A model generated the notes under the pieces. That model saw only the letters and a list, made by a program, of their open reading frames with translations, made no database searches and was not told the origin of the DNA. A stretch of DNA of 64,000 nt from Rutstroemia sp. NJR-2017a BVV2 (taxonomy: Eukaryota; Ascomycota; Leotiomycetes; Helotiales; Rutstroemiaceae): positions 124,001 through 188,000 of the forward strand of contig NJPS01000022.1 of NCBI GenBank assembly GCA_002946415.1. The letters run 5' to 3'. Below, in pieces: positions 31,340 through 45,400 of the stretch; the first letter of the stretch is position 1; each line of letters opens with the position of its first letter. Made by a program: the position numbers and the translations under genes.

Positions 31340-32082
31340 TTCGTCGGATTGCGATCAAGTTGTCGTTGGTCGTCTGGAGATTCGAGATGTCGAAATTGTC
31401 GCAGTAATCGCTTTGCTGGGTTCAGAATTTTGGCGACCTAGGGCAAGCAGCCCACAACCGAATTTTCGAAAATAGTCATCATGTGACTGAGTATTTACAC
31501 CAATTGAATTACTCTAACCCACTTTTAATTTTTCTTATTCTGCAAGGTCAAAAAAGTGTTAGCTACGTTTTTAGTAGGATTTCCACCACTTCGCTGACGT
31601 TGAGCCTTGCACGGCCTTTATTCATTCGTACGAAAATTTGATCCATTGTGAGTGCAAGTCATTTTTCGGTGAACTGCTTAAGAGTTAACGCAATCATTGC
31701 GTATATACTCATTGGCAATATTTCATCGAGATTCCTAGCCAGACGAATTGCATTTGGTCACACAAGGTTGATTGTATCAAGGTATAAACTTCATTGAATA
31801 TTTGAACTACGAGGTAGCCCCTGAGAGTCGTCATGCAATACATTTCTCATAACCACCATAAGCTTTTGTAAAAGGGATCATCTTGACCTAGCAACTGATA
31901 AATCAGGAAATAAATTCCCGACTCTCAAGAAAATAGTAGGCCAGAATAAATGACCACCAGTCCCATCCTTCCATTTTTTATGCAAAGGCATCCCGCTTGC
32001 CTCGAACCCACATCAACCAATATTGAACGCCAGTGCACCCTAATCAATTACAAAAGCCCATTAACCCTCCATGAGACCAAGG
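31340..32082. other. Promoter region of RPL13 and 3' flank of the BTB-like gene
   Basis: This 743-bp stretch contains the RPL13 promoter near 31340-31600. Nothing else recognisable was seen. Confidence 0.4.
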
Positions 32083-34467
32083 TTATTTGTCGTTCATGTC
32101 GGTAGTCGTGAAATCGACCCAAGATTTGGTCAGTGTTGGCATTTCTTCATTGCCATCATGAGAGACCACCGCTTCCTGCCAGCCAACCGCATTCCATCGC
32201 AGGCTATGCTTGAGTCTTTCTTCATTTGGCACGTGTAAGCTTTCATGAGCTCTACGTCTTCTTCTTTCCCGCTCTTCGATGACTGTATGCATGACTTTAT
32301 GACGAAGAGAAGAAGTAGCCCAGCCGGAGACATTGCCCAATCGAGACGATTCTAAAACATATTTCAGTAAATAGAATGGCAAGTTGAGCAAGACCCTTGA
32401 TAGAGTGACAGTGACCGGGTTTGTAGCAGGAGAACGGAGACTTTCTTCAGTGGGGTGGTCACCGAATTTAATGAAGCTTAGACGGGAGTTTTGTTGGGTC
32501 GGCCGATCTTGCGGTATGAAGGGAATCCTTGGATTGGACAACGGATCAGAAACGGTAGTATTTAGTTCGAAGTTTGGAGGGAAAGATGTTAGAATGAAGC
32601 TTAAGGCACTGTGAATGATCATATTGACTGCCGGTCCGTATACACTCGTTTGCGCTATGTCATTAGGGTGAGGAACGGCGGGGATCCAAGAACCATCCAG
32701 ACCACCTTCAAGAGCAAAATCGAGGCTCCTCTCAATAGTATCCCAATTGATAAAATGGCTGGCAATTTCGACACCTCTATTGATAACAGGGGGCATCTGG
32801 AGAATAGATCCTGACGCAGCGTAGCCCAATGCCAAGTCGAATCTATCTGCGGGAGTTCCTGGCATCGGAGCGGTTCCGTTATAACGTGAAGGGCTAGCAA
32901 GAGCCATAGCGCCGAAGTCCAATAGCGGTCCACCATAGAGGCGTTGTACAGCCAACCAAAAGGCATCTGAACGTAGAAAGCGATCATCTGACTTGATCAT
33001 GACAAGCTGCACTGATTGTGCTTCAGCATCTCGGGATTGCGTCTTAATAAGGTCTTTCAAGGTAGGACTACGGGCAAACAGTAACTTGTGACCACTGATT
33101 CGAACCGGAGTAGCACGGTCGTCAGAGTAACGCAACTCCAGAAGGGAATCAGAAAATTCTGTTTCTGCAAAGTGTGCTCGTAGGTATGCGATAAGCCCAT
33201 CGTAATTGTCGACTTGCATTGGAATCTGGCTTGGGTGTGAATAGGCGGGGTGAATAGGCGGCAGAACTTGCGAGCCAGTCCTTTGCTTAGGACCCGGCCG
33301 TTGATACAGACGTACATCATCAATGTGGCCATTAGTTCCATTAGATATCACTGCGGTTGGGTATTGGCTGTAGAATGGGGGGCCAGCTTCCTGATCATTA
33401 GGTGCTGAAGACTGAGATCCATGGACGCTGTGCGGGGTAGATGGGTCGAACCCATTGAACCGGTGGAGATCGGTGATTTGCGGGGTTGTAGCCGGGGAGT
33501 ATCCATCAGAAGGACCGTGAGCCATCATTTGTCTGCGAGCGAAGCCTTCCGTGGTAGTAGGAACTCCATATCCATCCTGTCTGGGAAAATAACCAGGAGG
33601 AAAGGCAGGTGTCAGAGGTGAAAATCCATTTGACATGTGTTGTTGATGACCGTTCGAGAGATGGGGGGCATGACGTACAGCACCCTGAGGAACTTGATGT
33701 GCAAATGGGTGTGGTGGCACATTACTAGTATTTGCAGGTGGTGCTGGAGACGAATTGTTGGAATCAGGATATCCACCAAACATGAGGCTTGACGCACTAG
33801 GGTGTGCATGGTGCATTGGATTATGCCCATCGAAAGTGGAGTTTTCTGGAAGCTTGATAGACTCCGAAGATACGACGGACTGGCTGTGACTCGCTGGATA
33901 GAACGGTGGCGGCATGTGAAAAGTTGGTTTTGATGCAGAGGATTGTGATTCCGATGGAGCTGAGGGCTGCTCTTCCTGTGGGTTTTCTGATGCGGAACAG
34001 TTAGCTATGCCTTATAGGAAGAATTTCCGCATCCGCCCGAGTAATTGCATTGAATTTTCTGATCGCTCACCTTCTGCTTGAACTTGCTCAGGATGTTCGG
34101 CCAAAGGTTCACTCTGAACAGCTTCACGATCCTCTACGTTCACACCCTCGGGAGCGGGCAGGTCGGAAGCTACGTGAGACGTAGTCTGAGGGGCATCTCT
34201 CGCCTCTTCGATTGGTAGTGCTTCATTCGTTCCATTAATCATGCTCGAGGAAACATTTGTAGTTGGTGGCGCTGCGGCTTGCGCTGTACTTTCTGCTGGG
34301 GCAGTAGCTGGAGGTACATTTTCTTTTCCTGTTTCGCGTGCCGGTGTCTTTTTCTGTTGGTTCCTCCCATATGCAAGAGGCAACGCAGGTACAATTGCCT
34401 TTGGTAGGGCAACTGCAGGTCTCGATCGATTCTGCAGGGCTTTCGCCGAATTGCTTGTGGGAGCCAT
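32083..34467 (-). CDS. BTB/POZ-like domain protein (two exons)
   Basis: The exons are 34071-34467 and 32083-33986, joined in phase 1 across an 84-bp GTGAGC...CAG intron, giving 766 aa. The start is MAPTSNSAKALQNRSRPAVA. Residues 1-390 are disordered, rich in Pro, Ala, Ser, His and Gln. Residues ~392-490 look like a BTB/POZ fold: YDGLIAYLRAHFAETEFSDS followed by RISGHKLLFARSPTLKDLI, where the H-K-x-x-L-x-x-R-S-P core is the usual BTB signature. The C-terminal 270 residues are mostly helical, with no motif I can name. BTB domains mediate dimerisation or Cul3 binding. An upstream in-frame ATG at 34536 exists; 34467 was preferred. Confidence 0.8.
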
Positions 34468-37400
34468 GTTTGCAGGATCTGCGACAAGCTGGAGAATAAT
34501 TTTAGTCGTCTTCGAATTTACGACTGACGTCCCCAAGATTCACCAATGACCGCCCAAATTGGTCATGTAGCATCTGGGGAGTCTCGTTGGTTGGCGGTCG
34601 GGCTTCAAAAGTGAGCGCAAGTTGATGACTTGCAACTTTTAAAAAGAAGCTTGAGCTGCGACAAATTGAGTAATCATTCTGCGGGGTGTTCGCCTGAGGC
34701 TGAGAACGTGAAGGCTACTAACTGTTTTGGGGATTAGCGTTCATTTTGACATGAACCCGCCGGGAACCAACGACAAGCCTAGACTGGACTACATCAGTAA
34801 AGTTGATTTCATATATGACAATGCTAGCCCCTACCTTCATCTCCGTTTCCTTGCGTTCTCGATTATCGACTCTATTTTGTCGGGTCTCAATAAATAGACA
34901 ACTGTAGTTGCAGCGCTTTACAGTGTCGCCACCTCATTGGCTGTCCTGTCACAGGTCATCACTCGATACGGTGGTCTAGAAGCAGCTGCTAGGAATTGAC
35001 TGCTTAATCTGATTTTCCATTCATTCTCGTCCGCCAGTTCTTGCAGCGGGTCTCATAGTGCGAGGTTCGTCGAGTATCAACTGTTGCTAAATCGTGCGAG
35101 GAGAAGATGTGTATCATTGTGGCAAATCAAGCTGGTTGCCAAAGTTGAGGCAAAAGTTCATGGACGACGAGGGAAATTGCTTGCTCTCAGGAGAATTCCA
35201 TGGGAAAAAATCTGAGGGATAGTAGCAGCCAAAAAAAAGAGAGGAAAGAAGCATGTTTTGTGGTGTTGATGTGAACTTATCATCAATGCTAAAGTATTTT
35301 ATGGAACCAGCGTGTAGTAGCTCCTTGCTGTACGGGATGGCACGGTTCTCATAACATTGATATAGGTGCTCCTTGGTCCTGCTGCACTGCACTGACCTGC
35401 GTAACCTCACTCTACTTATTGTTCAGTCCATATTTCAAGGAGTTTTGATTACTCCATAGTTGAGACTCCGCATGCCATGAATGCCCTAGCTCCAAGCAAG
35501 AGAATATATGCATTACTTGCCAGGTATGATGAAAACAATCGACGATGGTAGGAACCTTTTGATCCGAGTAGTCCTTGCTGGCTTCCTAAATCTGGACTGC
35601 TACATTCCCATCAGGTTGATAAGTTCTCGATGGTACTTTGACACGGGAACCATAGTGTTTCCAATCAAATATTTGAGAAGAACTATGGCCAGTACGTCTG
35701 ACAAGCCAATATGAACTTATCCTCGAGAACATCCAGATGCTTATAGCTGCGCACCATTTCCAATCACCAAAACCCCGTTCTCAGCGAAAGTAGAATTTGC
35801 TGGCAGTCTTATCAGTGCATTAATTATCGCTCACCGCGCTTCCGAATTCGTGTCGAGCATCACTCGTCTATCTGGAATGACTCTGCCTCTTCCTTTCTGT
35901 GCCACCTCCTTTCGACAACGCCGTGTCTTGACTGCAAGCCCATTACCGAATACCACTGAGCTTACTTTTGCACGTCAAGATACAATTCAAACCTCTCAAT
36001 CCTCGCAACCGGGCCTTTGGGTTTTACGTCTACCCGGCTTACCATGGACTGCTCTCATAATTCGGCCTATTGAAAAGCCTTAGACTGGCCCTTAGTCACC
36101 ATGTGGTCATACGGCACATGGAGTTTGCGATTTCAACAATCTTACGGGCTCGTAAAGGATTATTTGGCTGCCTAAAGGAGTAGGCGAGCTGGTCGAGATC
36201 ATTATAGTTCTTCTTTCTTCTGGCGGGTATCTATTTTCCTAGGTTCTCCAATACCCGCGAGCAGCCTTCTGTTGGTGTGAAACTCATACGCGGTGAATAC
36301 TTCGAGATTTCCTAGGTGGACTTCCGTAGACAGTTTCTTTCCGGTTTCCTCGGCCACGACTAAATCTTAATCAAACGCAACTACACATGCAATGTCTTCC
36401 ACCAACCTTACCCCCCTCTACACTACACCCCAAGCAAGCAATCACCTCCCTCCAGCTCCCCAATCACAACCTATGTAAGTATCAATCCCGCCCATGTATA
36501 ACCTCCCACAACATACCATATACCACACACCACACACCGCGTCACACAGTCTAAATTACACAGCATACCCGCCCCGCTTCTTTCCTCTCTGCTTCGCTTT
36601 AGATGTATCTCGCATATTCGCCGACTCTACTCTCGAATCTCGATATCATGTTCTATCATATCTCATCATTAAACCTATCATATTCCCCACAAATGAACTC
36701 AGTTCGGCGCCGCGCTGCGGTATCGGTATTAGTATGTACGTGATATATATTTCCGGTCCATTCACATGATGAATCGTATGATCCAAACAAATAGTAAAAC
36801 GAAATTCCATTCGAAGGACTGTGGCATAGAAGTTAAGCATTACTGATGCGAAAATACAAAGTGAGAACCAGGAGACAAGAACTTGATTTGGATATGGCGT
36901 GAAATATGTACATACATACATAGTATACGCCCAGGAGTTGGAGGACAGGAAGAGAAGAAGTAGCCACAAACTCAATGCATATGATTTCTACCATGCATAC
37001 ATCAAAAACCTCCGCATAGCATAATACAACCAACCCCCCTATCCTTTCCTATTGCTCAACCCACTTCTCTGCATAATCATATACGTAGGTGTATAGAACT
37101 CGCACTGCATATTCCACCGCATCACTGCTTGCGAGGTGCCGTAAATTAAACTTCTCAACGGCCGTTGTGCAGTTATGCAGTGTTCACACTACGGGGAATC
37201 ATAAAGAAACAACTAGGAGAAAACCCACGCATATGCATATCCGATCATCAACTAATGAAGGGATAAGTGGATGGATAGCACTGCATATGAAATGCACACA
37301 CCGCCGAAGAGGGAACAAACAGAAGCAAAGCAAGTATCCCCAGAAGGAAGGGAAGTCAGTTGATCAGTGCAGAAAACCAAGGGACGCAGCGCACTCGAGC

Positions 37401-40400
37401 ACGGATAGAAATAGCCTTCCCGGAAAAGAAAATCACCCAACTTCCAATATCTACCTCCACGATATCCTCCAACGCAGTCCATCACGATCAACGACTACGC
37501 CGAGCTCAATACTGCTTTCACTGGAGTGCTGACTTCACACAGAAAACCCGCTCTGCCGTGACTGCAACATCAAGGTGTTCATCCATTCAGCCCAAACACT
37601 TACCTACCTACCTGCCTTCAGAGAAATCATCAAACTCAACCAAGGAATCTAAAAATCCACCACTAGCCCTAAAATCCATCCACGCCTCCATACCCCTGCC
37701 CCCTGCCCCCTTCCCGCCTACCACCGTCCCATTCCCACGCATCCCGCGTCCGAAACCGATCGAGCCGTCGCAATCTCAGCCCAACGTCCTCGTTCAATCT
37801 TCTTACCTCCCGATCAGGTCGGGTATTACTTTGTATGAGTGAATTGATATTTGTACTACATCTGTGGAGAGTCCGAGCCGGATATTAGGATTTGTATATT
37901 GTGAGTCTGTGTGCGAATAGATTGATATCGGCAGATGTTATAACTATATCTCCGTCGAGTCCGGCCCGTTTTTGCGCGGCAGAGTGTTCGATCAACGGGG
38001 AAAGAGCTGTTGTGATTCTAAGTTCCGCGATAGATATTTTGTTACGGAGATCTTAGTGTCTGTAGTAGGAAGGAGATAGCCAAGTACTCGTGCATTGATC
38101 CTCCTGCATACTATGTGTGGAGTTATCTATGATACTGTACTATCGCCGCATTGCCTGTTCCAGCAATGACCTACTGAATCATACTTGAAGAGTTTTATAC
38201 CCAAAGCGGTAATATTAACAATCGATTACTTGTTTGATATTCATATTTACAAACAAACAGACAAACGCGTTTGTCCATCGTCATCCATTCACGCGAAGAT
38301 GCCGATCCTTCGGAAAGAAAGCGACAAACGGCTTGAATGCATATATTCTCTCATCTCCGTTTGGCGTGCAACTAGTTGATTCCCGAGCGCTGATAGGTCC
38401 GCAGATATATGATGTCGTGCGGCACAACGGATGAGCTGGGATACATGAGAGTTTAGGAAAATAAGATGAGATGACGGAATTTTTCGTTCGTCGTGGACGG
38501 AATTTGTGAGAGGGAAAAAACGGGCGGACAGGCATTGAGATCCGTGCCGTGTCGTGTGATGTGAACAGCACATCGGTCTGTCTCCATAAGATTTGGACCA
38601 GGGAAGAGAGGGGAAGGGAAGGGGAAATTTGAAGTGAATGAACAGACGAACGAGCCTTACGTATTCCGTGCAGAAGTCTGGAGCAGCCCTGTACAGTACA
38701 ATAAAGGTTCTGGAAGGATTGATAAGTTGACTAGACTATTTGGCTTGGAGATTAGCTGGTATCGTTACTATGGATCGCCGAAAATCATAATAGATGCAGT
38801 AATGGAGTACCAATTTGCGAGATGAACCCGAGGCTTTGGGAGGGTCGAGAACCGGATGATCGTCGCTGTGTGAAATTATCCCATTTTCGATCGAATACTG
38901 ACAATTTGGACGGATGCCTTTCTTCATTATACTTCGCAGAGGACTCGAGGTCGTTGGGCTTGCGAGTGATCGGCGGAAATGCAACGATGATTGGCAGTGG
39001 GAGATCCGTTTGTTAGCTTCCCCGGTGGCTGATCCCTATTGAAATTGAAATATGAGGCGAGATTTTGACGGCTGGGAATCTGAATGTACGATGAAAATGT
39101 GACAGAAATGGCGGCTGAGAATTGGGAATTGGTACTTTCGTAGTCCGTTGGAAGTGGTTTTCATCTCATAACGGAGATCTATTATACATTATAGAATCGT
39201 CTCTAAGTCTAGGGTGCAGGACTGGACGTGGGGTTGGAACTAAGGTTCGTGCGTCTGGACTCTGGTGAGGCTTCTTCCAAACACTCTGGTGACTGGGCAT
39301 CGTCCCGTCCTTTGTACCGTAAGGCATATACCCAGTATGATAGAGTTCACGTCCGGCAGAAGAAACTCCCAGGGAGCATTGCAGGCAGCGCCGCGCAATA
39401 CTTCTCGAAAAAGAGCGCTGCGGAGATCAGACGAAATATAAGCCATAAGCAATGAGACAGAAGGTGCAAAGAAAGAACACCTCTCAAATGATTCTGAGAC
39501 AATGTCGGTATTTCCACGACCCACTTGCCGAAAGCCTTACTCTTCGTTCTATCGATAGAACCATGGAAGAAAACACGTTACTTTGCAAGCTTGGATATCC
39601 CCGGAAAAGATGGAAGGATCAGAGACAGGGCAGAGGCAGAAAGATGGTCAGCAAACGAGAAGTCGTTCGTACAGTAGCTGAGAGCTGGACAGAGGCGGAG
39701 ATGAACATTGCCGTAATGTTTCGCATAGAGTTCTGCGAAGGGATCCCCTTTGAAGAGAGTTCGACCGTCACAAAAGACTCTACGAAGTACTCGAGGCCTA
39801 CGGGTGGACCAATGCGACCTCGAGGTCTTAAGATGATGTATCTTGAATCCCGGTTACCACGAGTTTCGTCTAGCAGGTTTCGAGGATGATTGGATGAAGG
39901 AGGTTCGGACCATTTTCTGATAGGACCTCTTTCGACGACTTATACTATAACCGGTCAAGCTTCAGGTACTGTCCCGTGCATATTTTTTGGCGCAACCATC
40001 CGTCAAATCCTTGTCTGCAAAGGATCCTTACTCGTAAACCGACACCCCCTATCTCGTTGCATGTACTCCGCACACTCTGATGTTCCCCCGCCAGACTCGC
40101 GTTCGTCGGTCTTGTAACTTTACGAGCATCCAGTCATCTCGACAAGTCCTCTGGCTGCTATTCTGAGCCTGTCCGGGGATGGAACGACCAAGTATTGCTT
40201 TTTGATGTCTGTGAGACCTTTATTGTTCCGAGCGAGCGAGCCAGAACCGAAGACCGACGATCACAAAAAGCAAATTGAGTATCTTACACCGTGCTGAAAC
40301 CAGGACCTTGAAATAGGTGAACCATTGCTATCCCCAAGATTCTCGGCTGCCTAGTACAAGGTACACGCAAAGCACTTCTTTTCAATTGAGAAACAATCGC

Positions 40401-42434
40401 TTCGAGACAGAAGTGAACGAGAGACCTGGAGTAATTCAGATATACTTTGTCCTACCTCCGTAGCCCAATCCCCCCGACATCTTTTAACTGGCTGGGTAAA
40501 CTGAAGACGAGGATTGTAGGCGCGTAAGATGGTAACGACTATCAGGATGCATAAGCTTAAAATCGTAGATGCAGAAGCAGCAGATGTAGATGTGAGTGTA
40601 GATGTAGGAAAAATGCTCAGTGCATGCAGAGGCACTGTAGCGCTGCACAGCAAAAAAGCACAGAGCTCCACGCATTAGCCAATCGCGCCCATTTAGACCT
40701 TCGGCAATGAGGAGAAGGGGGTCGTGGAAAGCTTGCAATTCGCGCTGTCTTTTGTACTCGTCGCACCATTTGAAGGGCTGGGTGTTGGGGTACGTGTGCG
40801 CAAAAGAAAAACCTGGTGAACAGCAGCCAGAATAGGAGTCTGATTCAGCCCTTTGCTGAAATATCTACGAAGTATACGTGAAGTCAGATCTGCACCCTCA
40901 CAGCACCACACCCTCACAACACCACACCTTCACGTATGTTTTCATTTAGTCATTCCTCTCCAACGTCGATGCATCTCGTTCGTCACTCCACTTCATCTCA
41001 CATAGTTCTTTAACCGGTACGTACCTAGTACCCAGCACGAGTAGGGTTTTGAGTGCGTTGTCACATATGGGAAAAGGCTTCATTCGGAAATAAATAAATA
41101 AAATAAATCACAAAAAGCTGCACTATCCGCACTGACTACTGCACGGGCAATTTACCGCATTCACCACTTCACGATATTTCAGGGGTGACGGTAGACGATT
41201 CCGACCAGTCAGATAAGAAAGAAAGTGTTAGCGTGTCATACCTGGAATTCTCCAAATTCTCCAATTCTGCTCTGTTCGTCCGCCCTTTTCGCTTGAAGAA
41301 GATGAGCCCAATTGTCCAATCGTTCAATTGCTCAATCCTCCCAGTCTCCTCTTGCTAGCTAATTTCTCTGAAATCTCTTGGCTCATTACCTATTGCCTAG
41401 TAGAGCATCCCGTAACGAGAGAGGGCGAAAGAACGAAACCGCTTTCTTCCTTCTCCATCAATTCCTCTTCCTCCCTTCACTCCCTCCACTCCCCACGCTC
41501 GTTATTGTCCCTCGTCTTCACACCTTTTACGCCTCCGAGAGACGTGAAGAAGATTGAGTGCCAAAATATCAAAGGATTCTTCTCATTTAGACTGAAAACT
41601 GAGAGGCAAAGTCACGACACGGATTCCCCATCATCCCAAACGGAATCCCCATACTGATACTCCTAATATTCCACAACCGCACACCTACCCACAATCGATA
41701 CGCTCCTTCACCTTCGTACTTCACCTAGTACAACGAAAACTTACACTTCTGTATTACCTGGAGCTAGCTATTCAAAACAGCGCTCGCACATTCGTTTTTG
41801 TTGCTTTTCGTCCGAGACCCATCGAAATTCAAACCTGTGCAGGCCACTTACTCGATTGATTGGAGAGATTTTGAAGGAAGAAAGGGTCTGAACAACCACA
41901 AGCATATGCAGAGAGATCTATGCACCGAGGAACGACTTCCAATTCCCCAGGATACCGAAACACCTCTATACGTTCACTAAGAAATTCGTCGAAGCACAAG
42001 TTATCGTGATCATCAACTTGATCCATCTCACATTCTTTTTAATCAGTTACCGCTATTTGCTAATTGAGAGCCTGCGAAACGAACCCCTTCCTCGTTACGT
42101 TCATTCGTCTGATCAAATTCAATTCAATCCCGTGCGTATTACCCCAAGAGCTCTTTGATATTCTATCTTCTTGGAGTGTTCAGGGCTGATGCTTGCACGT
42201 CAAACAGTTCTCTTGCTTTCCCCAGCTTTTAATCTGTCAGTTTCGGCTCAGCAGTATTGCGACTTGACTTAACATTCGTCGTCGAAACTTCACTCAGACA
42301 ATACTCACATACAATTAGAGAAAAGAGATTACGGGATCAGAGCTATCGTTTTCCAAGGCCTTTGGCGCCATTATATCATACAAAATACCAGGCACGCGTT
42401 GTCTATTAAACCGGTTCAGCCGTGATTCGACAAG
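34468..42434. other. 8-kb stretch with no recognisable gene
   Basis: Only frames of up to about 160 codons occur, none with a domain, signal peptide or consistent splice partner that I can support. Small features include a short ATG frame with a GTAAGT donor at 36390-36474, simple repeats (ACCTACCTACCTGCC near 37600) and AAATAAATAAAATAAATC near 41095. The last kilobase before 42435 is pyrimidine-rich and probably belongs to the promoter and long leader of the next gene. No tRNA or other RNA gene was recognised. Confidence 0.5.
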
Positions 42435-45400
42435 ATGAACGTTTTTAGAAGAAAGAAGGAAGCTAAGGAGCCTACGGAGTCGGCAGGACGTGGCTCAAGT
42501 GATATTGAAAGTTCAACGCCGACAGCAAAATCATCCAAGCCATTCAGATTAGGAAGAAAGAATATAGAACCAGAGCCGAAGGTTGAATTGGATCTTGAAA
42601 ATGCACTTCCATCCTCAGATGACTTTCGGACGAGTTTATTAATGAATGGGCTTTCTGCCCGGTTCTCTATGTTGAGAGAACAAGATGACCCGAATTCGAA
42701 AATAGGCAAAGCGAGCGACGACAGCGTTCTATTCCCAAAGCGACAATCGAGAATGAATGACTTTAACTTCCAAGCACACAATCTCTCAGATATCGCAGAA
42801 GTATCATCGATGCATGGGTCAGTTCGCCCACCTTTTAGCTTTTCGAAGACAGACTTATCTGCGGATGGCTACGGTACAGACGACGATTCTATATATACTG
42901 GCAGCATCATGAGCCGACCTAAGCCAGGGGAGAGCAACGTTCTATTCGGAGGTCGCCAAAAGATCTACAAACTTTCTACGAAATCCTCAGGCAAGGGCTC
43001 GGGTGAGGGAGGAGGAATGGGTGGTCGAGCATTGTACGACAATGATGTGAGTCAGTCGGCATTTCAGAAACTGCGGGAAAAGGAGAGACAGGAATGGCAA
43101 GAGCACAATGACGACGATGACGACAACGCCAATACATCAGCAGAAATCTCACGACCTGGTTCTCCATCATTGGCTGGATACAACCGTAATAGGGAGACCT
43201 CATCCACCACATCCTCCGGACCGACAAACGCTAGGATGTCGACTGCTGCGACTTCTGTTACCTCGCAACGCACACCTTCCTTAAGTGGATCACACACACC
43301 CATATCTGCAGGTGGTTCAGCGTCTGAGAGATCCGCAACCAAGACACGTCGACTCTACGAGACCGGCCTTGACCAGCATCTTCATGAACAGCAACATTCA
43401 ACCATGAACCGAATCGATACTTTGACTAGACAGCGCAATATGGGCGCTCAGACTCCTCCATTAGGTATGCACTCGCCGACATCAGCTACATCATCCAATG
43501 CATTCGACAGGTGGGATCGTCAGCCAATTTTGGCGAAGGGAAGCATGCCCAACTTGCGTGCCGCTAGCCCACCACCGAACACATCTGCACTTAGCGGCTT
43601 TGATTTTGGTGTCAAGTCCAACAATTTGACTGTGGAGACGAAATTTGGTTACTCGGTTCCTCCGCTGAGCCCTCCAGTGAGCGAGAATGATGACAATTCT
43701 GCGCAACCAGTACAAACTAGCGAAAAGTCAAAGAACGAGGTTCCAGGCGTAGATGGGGCTAGATCATCTCAAGCTCAAGACGAGAACAGGCAACCCGAAA
43801 GAGATGTCCAAGTGCCACATGGTCGAGAAACACCGACTTTCAGAAAGCACCCTCCACCCGGGGTTTTTGTCCCACGACAACAACCTGGTTTAAGAACTCG
43901 GACCGACTCTAGTGCAACAGCTGACTCTTCTCAAACACAATCTCCAGTTCGGAGACATTTCCCTCCTCGGGATCGTCTCCCTGATGTGCCCTCTTCGAAA
44001 CAGCGAATAGGTTTACCAGAAAGTCCACGGGCAGGCCCAGGATCATTTCAAAGACTACCGAATAGTAACTTCCCAAGATCTCCGAGCAGTCCTGAACATG
44101 CTACTAAACCTCCGACTGGTGGCCGACCATGGGGACTTCCACAACCACGCAGTTTCCCTAATTTGAAGTACCGAAATGGCCCATCATCGGGACAGCAATC
44201 ACCCGAAACCCAGCGATCGGAGACCCCGCAGCAAGCTCCTGAGCCTGAGAGTCCGCAGCAGCGCTCCCCATCTCCTAGTAGTCCGACGGTTTTAGAAATC
44301 AAGACCACACCACCTGCCGATGACGATGTGGCAGCAGAACCTCCAGCCGACTCGCCAACGCTTCCAGGATTAAGCGGCATGGTCCGTCAACACCTTAGGT
44401 CTGACAGTAATGGATCATCCATCTACAACATTCCTTACTACGAGCCACATATCCCATCAGACCCTGTCGAGCCATCTTCGCCTATTGTCTTCAATACAAA
44501 CGGGAACCCGTGGGATATCAACGACTGGGACCAAGATACCCAAGACGACACCAAGACAAGCTTTGAGAGTACCACAAGCTCATTGACTAAAGTCAACAGC
44601 GCCCTTCCTGCACCTCTTGCCGTCAAACCCAACGTCCCTGAGAGCTTACCTGAAGAGAACGTCAAGGCTGCGTGGGAAATCGAGATGGAAAAGCATCATG
44701 CTAGAAGTGGCAGTTCAGCGACTCAAAAGGAACAAGAGGATTTCAAAAACGAACTCGCATCACGCCGCAGGCAGGTACAAGAGAATTTGAAGCATTTAAA
44801 TGAACCAGGAAGCTCTAAAAGCGACCAGGAATCCTCTCGATCAAACCCTCTTGGGCTTTTGAAAGCAAAGACGAGTTTTGGTTCATTAGGTATGAAGCAA
44901 AAAGAGGCTGTAGGACAATCGAAAGCCATGAGGATGATAGGTATGGGATCTCAGCCCACACACAATGGGCCTATGCCAGTTAAGAATGGTATTGATGAGA
45001 ACTCTTGGAAGAAGGAAGAAGAGGAGATGTTGAGAAATGTTCCCGGCGGATCGACTCCACCTCAGATGAAAGCTTTCCGCCAAGCCCGACGCGATGCGCA
45101 GCGAGACCGAGAACGTGAGCTTGCCATGAGACATAAAAAAATGGGAGGCGAGTTCAATGATGTCAATTGGTCCAACCAGAGACGAGGTGATCCTCGCCAA
45201 GGACAAGATCCAAGACAAGTACATGATCCAAGACTTCAAGGGCCTGCCATTCATGGTCACCCCCCAAACATGGGACTTCGGCAACGGGCTCCAAGTCGAG
45301 AGAGAAAGCCTCCGCCAATGAGCCATGCTCCACGTAATCCTAATAGGGAAAGCAAAGGCAGCATAGCTACCAGTAACTCAGGTTCAAGACCACCATCAAG

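Noticed and set aside
36390..36474. Short ATG frame MSSTNLTPLYTTPQASNHL followed by a GTAAGT donor
   Set aside because: No downstream exon keeps a plausible frame; acceptors tried led to early stops.
39452..39889. 145-codon plus-strand frame in the gene-free stretch
   Set aside because: Basic, low-information sequence with no recognisable domain or splice partner.
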